This document shows positions 11,809-22,200 of a DNA stretch of 64,000 nucleotides, piece after piece. Numbering within the stretch: position 1 is the stretch's first letter; every line of letters starts with the position of its first letter. The translations under genes were made by a program, and so were the position numbers. A model generated the notes under the pieces. The model made no database searches. It saw nothing but the letters and a program-made list of their open reading frames with translations, and was not told the DNA's origin. Location: the NCBI GenBank assembly GCA_019671005.1, contig JAGYYJ010001503.1, forward strand, positions 1 to 64,000, written 5' to 3'. Source of the stretch: Hibiscus mutabilis (lineage: Eukaryota; Streptophyta; Magnoliopsida; Malvales; Malvaceae).

Positions 11809-12073
11809 TTTCGACTGTTGGGAGGTGGGTTATGGTTGTTTGATAAATTAGTGATGAATGTTTCCGCTGAGTGTTATGCACGGTGTTTGGAATTGTTAGA
11901 TTATGTTCGATATGTGAAATGTTTGAGGTGTTTAGCTTGGGGACACATTGCCTTATTACTACTAGAGTTAAATGATTTTGTCTTTAAACAAGATTGACTT
12001 GGATTCTAGCTGCAAGCTGGCCTAATTGTTTTGTTTTATTGCATTATCATGTTTTAAACTCATATTTATGTGA

Positions 12074-12950
12074 ATGGGATCGAGACGAGAGACGATAGCA
12101 CATATGGGGAGTGTAGTGAATAGACAAGATAAAGAGTTGCCTCCTCCTCCACCGATTTCTCCTGATGGTGTTGGAGTTGAGAGTGGTGCCCTTTAGGCAC
12201 CACAAGGACCGATTTTTGGTGACATGACACCGTTAATCCAACCGATGACATGAGCTTTTCAGGCGGCCATGGCTAGAGTGCAAGTACCTGTACCGGTTCC
12301 TGTAGATATGAATATCAAACTACCTTTAGAGCGTCTGTGTACCCTATGTGGTACTAAGTTTAGAGGTTTAGCTCTTAAAGCAGCTGGGGAGTGGTTTGCT
12401 AGCACCGAGAGGATTTTGGGCCAGATGGAGTGTTCAGATGTTCGCAAGCTGGGTTGTATAGTGTCATCGCTGTAGGGTGATTCTTATAGTTGGTGGACAA
12501 CTGTTGTTGCGGGTGTGGCACCTACTGATGTAACATGAGAATTCTTTTATGCTGCTTTCTGCAAGAAGTATTTGGGAACTCGTTATCGAGATGAGAAGAA
12601 GAATAAGTTTATGGATTTAGAGCAGGGAAACATATATGTTTCTGAGTATGAGATCTAGTTTCTCTGGTTGAGCAAGTATGCTTTTGAGCTGGTTGCTGAT
12701 GAACGACAATGTTACGACCGGTTCTATTATGGTTTGATCAAGGAGGTAAAAACATACATGTTGGCTAAAGACTATATAGAGTTTGATGTCCTGGTTTCTC
12801 GAGCTAAGAATATAGAACATAATTTGGGGTTGTTTGCTCATTCTAAGAGTTCTTTTGTTGGGAAGAGGCATGCTGAGTCAAATGTTAGGCGAGATCGTTA
12901 CAAAAGGCATAGAGATAGGAGGTACCGACCAGATTAGAGGTGTGGTGGAA
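12074..12950 (+). pseudogene. Tekay gag (capsid region) of E1, with five internal stops
   Basis: From ATG 12074 one frame runs to 12937 and encodes a gypsy Gag: a Pro-rich N-terminus, then FRGLALKAAGEWFASTERI, the WW..VV block and KKYLGTRYRDEKKNKFMDL, the Retrotrans_gag pattern. A basic tail (RRDRYKRHRDRRYR) precedes the zinc knuckle. In-frame stops fall at 12194, 12251, 12473, 12536 and 12656. Three of them (12194, 12473, 12656) occur at the same codons in E3; the other two are private. In the family Gag builds the cytoplasmic virus-like particle. This copy cannot. Confidence 0.85.
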
Positions 12951-13436
12951 GAAATGTTAGGCAAGGTCTACAAGATCAGAATGCCTATGCTGGAGTACCC
13001 CGAGTGTAGGCGTTGTGGTATGAGGCATTTAGGGGAGTGTTGGGGTGCCCTGGGTACGTGTTGGAACTCTGGATCGCTAGATCATCTTAGGCGTGATTTT
13101 CTGCAGTAAGCTAGGAAAGGTTCGGCTCTTGCATCAGCTGTTGTGCCATAGAGAGGCCGTGGGCACGATCGCGGACATTTCCAGCGTAAAGATGATGGTA
13201 GTTGCTCGTACCGTAGTGGTTCAGCCTGAGGGTGGTGGACCGACGAGAGTTTGCGCCATCATGTGGGAAGGAATAATACCGATGTGATTGTAGGTACATT
13301 TACTTTGCAGTCCATACCATTGCTTTCTTTGATAGATTCTGGCTCTACGCATTCATATATCCTACACAAATATGCTTACTTGCTTGGTATACCTGTAGAA
13401 GTTTTAGATGTTGGTATGAGGGTAACTAGTTCCTTT
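12951..13436 (+). pseudogene. Gag zinc knuckle and aspartic protease of E1, truncated by satellite
   Basis: After a frameshift the zinc knuckle reads CRRCGMRHLGEC (CX2CX3HX4C) with a degenerate second knuckle, near 13000-13090. In another frame the protease follows, with IPLLSLIDSGSTHSYI (active-site DSG, about 13315-13365) and GIPVEVLDVGMRVTSSF. At 13437 coding sequence stops in mid-domain and the satellite monomer begins (GCGGCCATTTTG). E3 shows how the same segment continues (61950 onward). No reverse transcriptase, integrase or 3' LTR remains for E1. Confidence 0.85.
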
Positions 13437-14822
13437 GCGGCCATTTTGATGGGGTTTAAGGAGTGCATGTCTAAATGGGTTTTACAGTGGATCCGTTGGA
13501 ATTATAACCAAGTAAAAAGTTCTAAAATTGAGGTTAAGCTATATAATCATTATCAAAAGCACATAATCAAATATATTAACTCATAAAATTTTATTTGATC
13601 TTATTTTTGGTCGTTTTGTTGGGTTTAAGGCGTGCATGTCTTATGGGCTTTACAGTGGACTTGTTGAAATTTTAACCGAGTAAAAATTTTTGAAAACAAG
13701 GTTAAGCTATATTTCATAAAATTTGATTTAATCTTATTTTGTGGCCATTTTGTTGGATTTTAAGGCGTGTATGTCTACAAGGGCTTTGTAGTGGACCCAT
13801 TGGAATTTTAACCGAATAAAAATTTATCAAAATGAGGTTAAAGGCATACATGTCTAAATGGGCTTTACAGTGGACCTGTTGGAATTTTAACAGAGTAAAA
13901 AGTTCTAAAATTGAGGTTAAGCTATATAATCATAATCAAAAGTACAAAAACAAATATTTTAACTCAAAATATTTTATTTAATCTTATTTTGCTGTCGTTT
14001 TGTTGGGTTTAAGGCGTGCATGTCGAAATGAGCTTTATAGTGGACCCGTTGGAATTTTAACTGAGTAAAAAAATTTGAAAATAAGGTAAGCTATATAATC
14101 ATGTTCAAAAGGCGATAACTAAATATTTTAAGTCATAAAATATCTAAGGAGGCTTTACAGTGGATCCGTTAAAATTTTAACCGAGTAAAAAGTTCTAAAA
14201 TTGAGGTTAAGCTATATAATCATATTCAACAGTCCATAATAAAATATTTTAACACATAAAATTTTATTTAATCTTATTTTTCGGCCGTTTTGTTGGGGTT
14301 TAAGGCGTGCATGTCTAAATGGGCTTTATAGTGGACCCGTTGGAATTTTAACCGAGTAAAAAGTTCTGAAAATGAGGTTAAGCTAGATAATAATATTCAA
14401 AAGCCCATAATCAAATATTTTAACTCATAAAATTTGATTAAATCTTATTTTGTGGCCGTTTCCTGGGATTAAAGCGTCATGCCTAAATGTGCTTTACAGT
14501 GCACCTGTTGGAATTTTAATCAAGTAAAAATTTCTGAAAAAGAGGTTAAGCTATTTAACCATGTTCAAAAGCCCATAACTAAATATTTTAATTCATAAAA
14601 TTTGATTTAATCTTATTTTGCGGCCATTGTGATGGGGTTTAAGGCGTGCATGTCTAAATGGGCTTTACAGTGGACCCGTTAGAATTATAACCGAGTAAAA
14701 AGTTATAAAATTGAAGTTAAGCTATATAATCATAATCAAAAGTGCAAATCAAATATTTTAACTCATAATTTTTTTTAATCTTATTTTGTGGTCGTTTTGT
14801 TGGGTTTAAGGCGTGCATGTCT
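13437..14822 (+). repeat. Satellite array S2, forward, ~8 degraded units
   Basis: Same monomer as S1, with several shortened units (for example near 13690, 13830 and 14140, where 60-110 bp are missing). It begins inside E1 protease sequence and ends at 14822 in the middle of GCGTGCATGTCT, where Athila LTR sequence starts. Both ends are therefore rearrangement breakpoints, not complete monomers. Confidence 0.95.
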
Positions 14823-15622
14823 TAAAACAAAATCCAATTGTTTCTCACAACCAAAAAACACAATAACCCCAACCAATCAAGTTAGTTCATGGTTGGGTTC
14901 CAAAAATTTACAAAGAATAATCCCCAAACCATGAATCTAATGGAAGCAAAGAAGAAGAAGAAGAAATCGATCAACCCTCTTTGGAAAATCTCTCCCAATT
15001 GAACTCTCCCCTCTTGAACACTCTTGACGAAATATCTTCCTTCTTGCTCTCTTAGTTTGACGGCTTGGTCTCCTTTAAATAGGAGATGGCTAGGTCAAAA
15101 TCCTTCTTGAGGAGGAAGTTAAGTTGGAATTAAATACTTTAAAAGAATATAATTCTTCATTATATTTAAATTCCTTCTAGATCTTCTCCTATCTTTTTGG
15201 GATTTAATTTCTCTTTGACCTTTTCATGAAAATCAAACTCCTTTGGGATTTAACTTTGCTCCACGTCATCTTGGGCTTATCTAGTCATCAATTTCGACTA
15301 CCATATCATCTTATCTCTTATCGAAAATTGCCCTAGCAACTAGCTCGGCATCTCCTTCATGCATTGCCTTGGCAACTGTGTCGGCATCTCCTTAATGCAC
15401 TACCCTGGCAACTGGTTCTCGCCTTGTTTAGGCAGGTGATTCTGCACACACCAAAGCCGTATCTTTTTCCACAAAAATCACCAAGTTATGTAATCAAGCT
15501 CAATGGTGGAAAGAAACATGAATTAATGCATGAATGACTAATTATGCAACTAATACGAGCCTAAGTCTAACAATAATATGAGTAAAAAGAGTAATAAAAA
15601 TAGTAATTTTGAACACTTAACA
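14823..15622 (-). mobile_element. Athila-type LTR fragment
   Basis: This matches about 48388-49207 and 58600-59418 of the complete Athila element: the TTTCTCACAACC start, the AAATAGGAGATGGCTAGG block and the GCCnnGGCAAC minisatellite (15329-15420). It ends with ACACTTAACA, equivalent to the true LTR terminus ACACTTATCA. The left part of the LTR is lost at the satellite junction. The right end falls exactly at the LTR terminus, as after insertion into the Sirevirus sequence that follows. Orientation is that of the full-length element (minus). Confidence 0.85.
15329..15420 (+). repeat. Minisatellite of ~36 bp with GCCnnGGCAAC cores
   Basis: Three degenerate units carry CTAGCAACTAGCTCGGCATC- or TTGGCAACTGTGTCGGCATC-like text. 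The same array lies at 48899-49000 and 59110-59210 in the Athila LTRs. Confidence 0.7.
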
Positions 15623-16266
15623 ACAATCAAATTCCTCAAGATTTGTAAATGGTAAAATTGTAAAATCTATTTGGGTCCCTAAAAGATTAATTCTTTCAAA
15701 GAAAAAGGAAGACATTGAAAAATGGATTCCAAAGGGGAATATAATTTTTGAGACTAATGCCCAAGGATCCAAAGCAATTTGGATACCAAAAATTACTTGA
15801 TTGTCTTTTTGTAGGTGTGCTTGAGCCATTGATGATCAAAGTCAAACTTATGGAAGCTCTTGACACACAAGGAAGAACACTTGAAGAAGGAAGGCTTCAC
15901 ATCCTACCTTTGGTTCAAGTGTGGTAAAAATTAGTTAAATTTTATTTGTTTTAATTTGATTTATTTATTTTAATTCAACTAGTTTATCATAATTGTTGGA
16001 CTAACAATTGAATGATGCTTGAGTAAGGGGGAGCCAATTTTAAAACAAAACTTATTTTTGTCAAAAAATTTTACTCTCCATTGTTATTGGTATTTAAAGT
16101 TTGAACCATTTTTGATATAACAAAAAGGGGGATAATGTTTTGAAAAAATGAATTTTCAAATAAATAAGGGGGAGCTTATAAGATTTTCAAATTTTATTTT
16201 TACTAAGGGGGAGAATCTCAAAAATAAATTTTAAAGTTGGTTTTATTATATCAAAAAGGGGGAGAT
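15623..16266 (+). pseudogene. Sirevirus-like (Ty1/copia) internal remnant with repeated polypurine tracts
   Basis: The left part has one open frame (15636-15802) with SIWVPKR, EKWIPKGNIIFETN and KAIWIPKIT, the W-(V/I)-P-K repeats seen late in Gag and before the protease of plant copia polyproteins. After the stop the sequence becomes AT-rich and non-coding, with GGGGGAG-type tracts near 16026, 16123, 16168, 16206 and 16256. The last, AAAAAGGGGGAGATTG, directly precedes an LTR start. Multiple polypurine tracts are a known mark of Sireviruses. Protease, integrase, RT and RNase H are missing, so a large internal deletion has occurred. The assignment rests on the tracts and the LTR more than on the short peptide. 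Confidence 0.7.
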
Positions 16267-17343
16267 TGTTAGGATTTTTGTTTTGATATAATAATTGAAA
16301 AATAGTTTTGGACTAATTTGAAAAGATTTCAAAAATGTTTTTAAGTCCAAACAACTTGAAAATAAGTTTGAGAAGTTTTTGAAAGATTTTGGAAGTGTTT
16401 TAAACGTTTTAAAGTAGCCAAACTAAAGTTTTCAACATGTTTGTACCGATACGGTTACACCCCGTATCGATACAGATAAGGGTTTTTTCTACAAAAAAAA
16501 TCCAAAACTGAAAAACTTTACCGATACGCATCTAGGCGTACCGATACGGGTAGGATCGTTTCAATACGCTTGTACGTGTACCAATCCTGGTTTCAACTAC
16601 CCCCAACGGTCTTTTAAATTGCAGGGCGTACCGAAATAGACTAAGGCATACCGATACACCGTACTGATACGGTCCAAGGCATTCCGATACGCGCAGCCAG
16701 AATGCACATAACGTCTAGTACTTGTATCGATACGGTACACACGTACCGATATGAAAGGTTGTAGAATTGCATTTATTGTTTGAAATAGAATTTCCAACAG
16801 CTCCAATTCAATCCCAATGGTCTCTAATGGCTAGGAACTCAATTGGGAGTATAAAAGGGACATTCAAGCTTCAGCAACAACTAATGATCTTATTATCAAC
16901 AACATTATGATGAAGATTTTTCTTAATGCTTAAATTTCCTATTTTTGTATAGAAAACACTTGTGAGCTTAAATGTTTATACTTTCTCAATTGTTTTAGGA
17001 TTGGGTGAGTGCTTCAATTGTGCAAGCATCAACCTTGTGAGAGGGATTTTCAGTTTGCCTTGATTTTCTCTTTATAAAGAGGGTTTACTCAAGCTTTGGG
17101 GTAGAAGCTTTGAGTGTTGTAAAGGTTTCCTCCTAACCCTAGAAAAGGGGACGAAATTCAAGAGTGAATTTAGGAAATCCTTAGTGGGATGCTAAGGTAG
17201 TGGATGTAGGCTTTGGTTAGAAAGTCGAACCACTCTAAAATCATCGTGTCAATTTTCTGTCTTTTACTTCCCACAACCATCACCCAAAGTACATCTTCTC
17301 GACCACTTTGCAACATAAACGGTTGAAGGAAATCGAGCCCATC
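16267..17343 (+). mobile_element. Sirevirus-like LTR, 3' boundary uncertain
   Basis: It starts TGTTAGGATTTTTGTTTTGA right after a polypurine tract. It contains a dense cluster of TACCGATACG motifs (16440-16760), then a region near the LTR end resembling copia LTRs (CTAAGGTAGTGGATGTAGG, GAACCACTCTAAAATC). Satellite sequence in reverse orientation takes over near 17344. I cannot see a clean terminal CA, so the LTR may be cut. Length of about 1.08 kb fits Sireviruses. Confidence 0.7.
16440..16760 (+). repeat. Dense cluster of TACCGATACG motifs in the copia-type LTR
   Basis: About eleven copies in both orientations, for example TGTACCGATACGGTTAC (16442), CCCGTATCGATAC (16461), CTAGGCGTACCGATACGGG (16532), GCATACCGATACACC (16646), GTATCGATACGGTAC (16724) and CGTACCGAT (16742). 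Many are self-complementary or paired head-to-head. The same words occur in the gypsy LTRs of this window. Confidence 0.9.
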
Positions 17344-18932
17344 AATTTAGTTATGGTCTTTTGAACATGATTATATAGCTTAACCTCATTTTCAGAAATT
17401 CCAACGGGTTCACTCTAAAGCACATTTAGACATGCACGCCTTACACACAACAAAACATCCACAAAATAAGATTAAATCAAATTTTATGAGTTAAAACATT
17501 AGATTATGGGCTCTTAAATATGATTATATACCTTAACCTCAATTTTAGAACTTTTTACTCAGTTAAAATTCCAACGGATCCATTATAAAGCCCATTTAAC
17601 ACATGCACGCCTTAAATCCCAACAAAACAGAATAAAAATAAGATTAAATCACATTTTATGAATTAAAATTTTTAGTTATGGGCTTTTGAACATGATTATA
17701 CATCTTAACCTCATTTTTAGAACATAATACTCAGTTAAAATTCCAACGGGTCCACTATAAAGCCCATTTAGACATGCACAACTTAAACCATAACAAAATG
17801 GCCGCAAAATAAGATTAAATCAAATTTTATGATTTCAAATATTTATTTATGGGTTTTTGAATATGATTATATAGCTTAACCTAAATTTTAGAACTTTTTA
17901 CTCAGTTAAAATTCCAATGGGTCCACTATAAAGCCCATTTAGACATGCACGCCTTAAACCCCAACAAAACTGCCAAAAAGTAAGATTAAAAAACATTTTA
18001 TGACATAAAATATTTAGTTATAGGCTTATGAACTTGATTATATAGCTTAACCTCATTTTCAGAAATTTTTACTCTGTTAAAATTCCAACGAGTCTACTTT
18101 AAAGCCCATTTAGACATGCACCCCTAAAACCAACAAATCGGCCACAAAATAAGATTAAATCAAATTTTATGAGTTAAAATGTTTTATTATGGGCTTTTGA
18201 ATATGATTATATAGCTTAACCTCAATTTTAGAACTTTTTACTCGGTTAAAATTCCAACGTGTCCACTATAAAGGCCACTTAGGCATGCACGCCTTAAACC
18301 CCTACAAAATGGCCGCAAAATAAGATTAAATCTAATTTAATGAATTAAAATATTTATTTATGGGATTTGTAACATGATTATATAGCTTAAGCTCATTTTT
18401 AGAAATTTTTACTCGGTTAAAATTCCAACGGGTCCACTGTAAAGCCCATTTTGACATGCATGCCATAAACACAACAAAATGGCCACAAAATAAGTTTAAA
18501 TAAAATTTTATGAGTTAAAATATTTGATTTTGTCTTTTGATTATGATTATATAGCTTAACCTCAAATTTCGAACTTTTTACTCGGTTAAAATTCCAATGG
18601 GTCCATTGTAAAGCCCATTTAGACATGCACGCCTTAAACCCCAACAAAAAGGCCAAAAAATAAGATTAAATCAAATTTTATGAATTAAAATATTTAGTTA
18701 TGGGCTTTTAAACATGATTATACCGCTTAACCTCAATTTTAGAAGTTTTTACTCTGTTAACATTCCAACGGGTCCACTGTAAATCGCATTTAGACATGCA
18801 CGCCTTATACCCCAACAAAACGGCCAAAAAATAAGATTAAGTCACATTTATGGCTTAAAATTTTTATTTGTGAGCTTTTGAAAATGATTATATAGCTTAA
18901 CCTTTTTTTCACAACTTTTTACTCGGTTAAAA
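17344..18932 (-). repeat. Satellite array S3, reverse, first block
   Basis: Reverse-complement monomers (GGTTAAAATTCCAACGGGTC, AGACATGCACGCCTTAAACC) spaced by about 170 bp. About nine units lie between the Sirevirus LTR and the small LINE insertion. The orientation is opposite to S1 and S2, so an inversion lies between S2 and S3. Confidence 0.97.
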
Positions 18933-18944
18933 TTCCACCTTGTC

Positions 18945-19256
18945 TATATTAAGCTCGTTTATTGAACATGCTCGTTTTCTGCTTGCCGATGTAGATAATT
19001 TTAGTATTCATTTTGTTCCTAGGGTGGTGAACAATGTTGTCCACAATCTTGCCTCTAGGGCTCTGAGGTCTATGTTGTCCACCATTTTCGGTTCATATTA
19101 TCCCGATTATCTTTATTCCTTTGTAACGAATGAGATTATTTCTCAACCAAGTTTACATTTTTGGGTACTCTTTTCTCGTACGTGCTCACTCGGGGCCTCT
19201 TGGCCACGCGTGACTTTAGAGGAGTTTTTATAAGGCCTACCTTTCATCAAAAAAAT
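18945..19256 (+). mobile_element. Short 5'-truncated LINE insertion in the satellite
   Basis: The 312-bp insert carries the end of a LINE ORF2 RNase H domain in one open frame (FSIHFVPRVVNNVVHNLASR, then tail residues to a stop at 19231) and ends in seven A residues (19249-19255). It is flanked by TTCCACCTTGTC at 18933-18944 and 19257-19268, a 12-bp target site duplication in satellite sequence. Extreme 5' truncation plus A-tail plus direct repeats is the standard footprint of target-primed reverse transcription. It resembles the tail of the LINE at 3344-5226 in domain content but is a different copy. Confidence 0.9.
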
Positions 19257-19268
19257 TTCCACCTTGTC
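19257..19268 (+). repeat. Right target site duplication of the LINE insertion
   Basis: TTCCACCTTGTC, an exact copy of 18933-18944. It is part of a satellite monomer variant, so the site can be aligned to neighbouring monomers. Confidence 0.85.
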
Positions 19269-22200
19269 CACTATAAAGACCATTTAGACATACACGCCTT
19301 AAACCCCAACAAAACAGACGAAAAATAAGACTAAATCACATTTTATTAATTAAATATTTAGGTATGGTCTTTTAAACATGATTATATAGCTTAACCTCAT
19401 TTTTTGAAATTTTTACTCGGTTAAAATTTATGCGGGTCCACTGTAAAGTCTATTTAGACATGCATGCCTTACACACAACAAAAAAGGCCACAAAATAAAA
19501 TTAAATGAAATTTATGCGGGTCCACTGTAAAGCCCATTTAGACATGCATGCCTTAAATCCCAACAAAACTGAAGAAAAATAAGATTAAATCACATTTTAT
19601 GAATTAAAATATTTATTTAAGGGATTTTGAACATGATTATATAAGTTAATCTCATTTTCAAAAATTTGTACTCGGTTAAAATTCCAACGGATCCACTGTA
19701 AAGCCCATTTAGACATGCACGCCATAAACCCAACAAAACAACCACATAATAAGATTAAATTAAATTTTATGAGTTAAAATATTTGATTGTGTGCTTTTGA
19801 TTATGATTATATAGCTTAACCTCAAATTTAAAACTTTTTACTAGGTTAAAATTCGAACGGGACCCCTGTAAAGCCAATTTAGACATGCACGCCTTAAACC
19901 TCAACAAAACGGCCAAAAAACAAGATTAAATAAAATTTAAGAATTAAAATATTTATTTATGAGATTTTGAACATGATTATACAACTTAACCTCAATTTTA
20001 GAACTTTTTACTCTGTTAAAATTCCACTGGGCTGGGCCCACTGTAAAACCCATTTAGACATGCACGCCTTAAACCCCAAAAATGGCCAAAAAATAAGATT
20101 AAATCACATTTTATGACTTTAAATTTTTATTTGTGGGCTTTTGAACTTGATTATATAGCTGAACCTTATTTTCAAAATTTTTACTCGGTTAAAATTCTAC
20201 CTTGTCCACTACAAAGCCCATTTAGATATATATGCCATCAACACCAACAAAAAAAAAGATTAAATCACATCTTATTAATTAAAATATCTATTTATGGTCT
20301 TGAGAACATGATTATATAGCTTAACCTTATTTTCAGAAATTTTTACTCGGTTAAAATTCCAACGGGTCAACTATAAAGCCCATTTAGACATGCACGCCTT
20401 TCACACAACAAAACGGCCACAAAATAAGATTAAATCAAACTTTATGATTTAAAATATTTTATTATGGGGTTTTGAATATGATTATAAACCTTAACCTCAA
20501 TTTTAGAACTTTTTACTCAAATAAAATTCCAACGGGTCCACTATAAAGCCCATTTTGATATGCACGCCTTAAATCCCAACAAAACGAAATAAAAATACGA
20601 TTAAATCACATATTATGAATTAAAAATTTTAGTTATGGGATTTTGAACATTTTATACAGCTTAACCTCATTTTTAGAACTTTTTACTTGGTTAAAATTCC
20701 AACGGGTCCACTATAAAGCCCATTTAGACATGCAAGCCTTAAACCCCAACAAAATGGCCGCAAAATAAGATTAAATCAAATTTTATGATTTCAAATATTT
20801 ATTTATGGGCTTTTGAATATGATTATATAGCTTAACCTCAATTTCATAACTTTTTACTCGGTTAAAATTTCAACGGGTCCACTATAAAACCCATTTAGAC
20901 ATGCACGCCTTAAACCCAGCAAATCGGCAAAAAATAAGATTAAATCAAATTTTATTACTTAAAATATTTAGTTATAGGCTTTTGAAAATTATTATATAGC
21001 TTAACCTCAATTTTAGAACTTTTTACTTGGTTAAAATTCCAACGGGTCCACTGTAAAGCCCACTTAAACATGCACACCTTAAAACCCTACAAAATGGCCA
21101 CAAAATAAGATTAAATCTAATTTAATAATTAAAATATTTATTTGTGGGATTTTTAACATGATTATATAGCTTAATCTCATTTTCAAAAAATTTTACTCGG
21201 TTAAATTCCAACGGGTCCACAAGCCCATTTAGACATGCACGCCTTAAACCCATTAAAACAGCCATAAAATAAGATTAAATAAAATTTTATGAGTTAAAAT
21301 ATTTTATTATGTGCTTTTGATTGTGATTATACAACTTAACATCAAATTTAGAACTTTTTGCTCGGTTAACATTCTAACGGGTCCATTGTAAAGCCCATTT
21401 AGACATGCACGCTTAAACCCCAACAAAAAGGCCAAAAAATAAGATTAAATAAAATTTTATGAGTTAAAATATTTTATTATGTGCTTTTGATTGTGATTAT
21501 ACAACTTAACCTCAAATTTAGAACTTTTTACTATGTTAACATTCCAACGGGTCCAACGTAAAGCCCAATTAGACATGCACGCTTAAACCCCAACAAAAAG
21601 GCCAAAAAATAAGATTAAATAAAATTTTATGAATTAAAATATTTAGTTATGGGCTTTTTAACATGATTATACAGCTTAACCTCAATTTTAGAACTTTTTA
21701 CTATGTTAACATTCCAACGGGTCCAACGTAAAGCCCATTTATGCACGCCTTATATCCCAACAAAACGGCCAAAAAATAAGATTAAATCACATTTTATGAC
21801 TTAAAATACTTATTTATGGGCTTTTTAAAATGATTACATAGCTTAACCTCTTTTTTAGAACTTTTTACTCAGTTAAAATTCCACCTTGTCCACTATAAAT
21901 ACCATTTAGACATACACGCCTTAAACCCCAACAAAACAGACGAAAAATAAGATTAAATCACATTTTATTAATTAAAATAGTTAGCTATGGTCTTTTCAAC
22001 ATGATTATATAGCTTAACCTTATTTTCAGAAATTTCGACTCGGTTAAAATTCCAACTGGTCCCCTTTAAAGCCTATTTAGACATGCACGCCTTACACACA
22101 ACAAAACGGCCACAAAATAAGATTAAATGAAATTTTATGAGTTAAAATATTTATGGGATTTTGAAGATGATTATATACTTTAACCTCAATTTTAAAACTT

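Noticed and set aside
13251..13586. Open frames through satellite monomers reading CMSKWALQW..RWNFNRVKSS..KLYNHNQ, also at 18417-18656 and 44153-44335
   Set aside because: They are frames that happen to stay open across one or two monomers. They appear in either orientation, and other monomers break them. No start context, domain or conservation points to coding.
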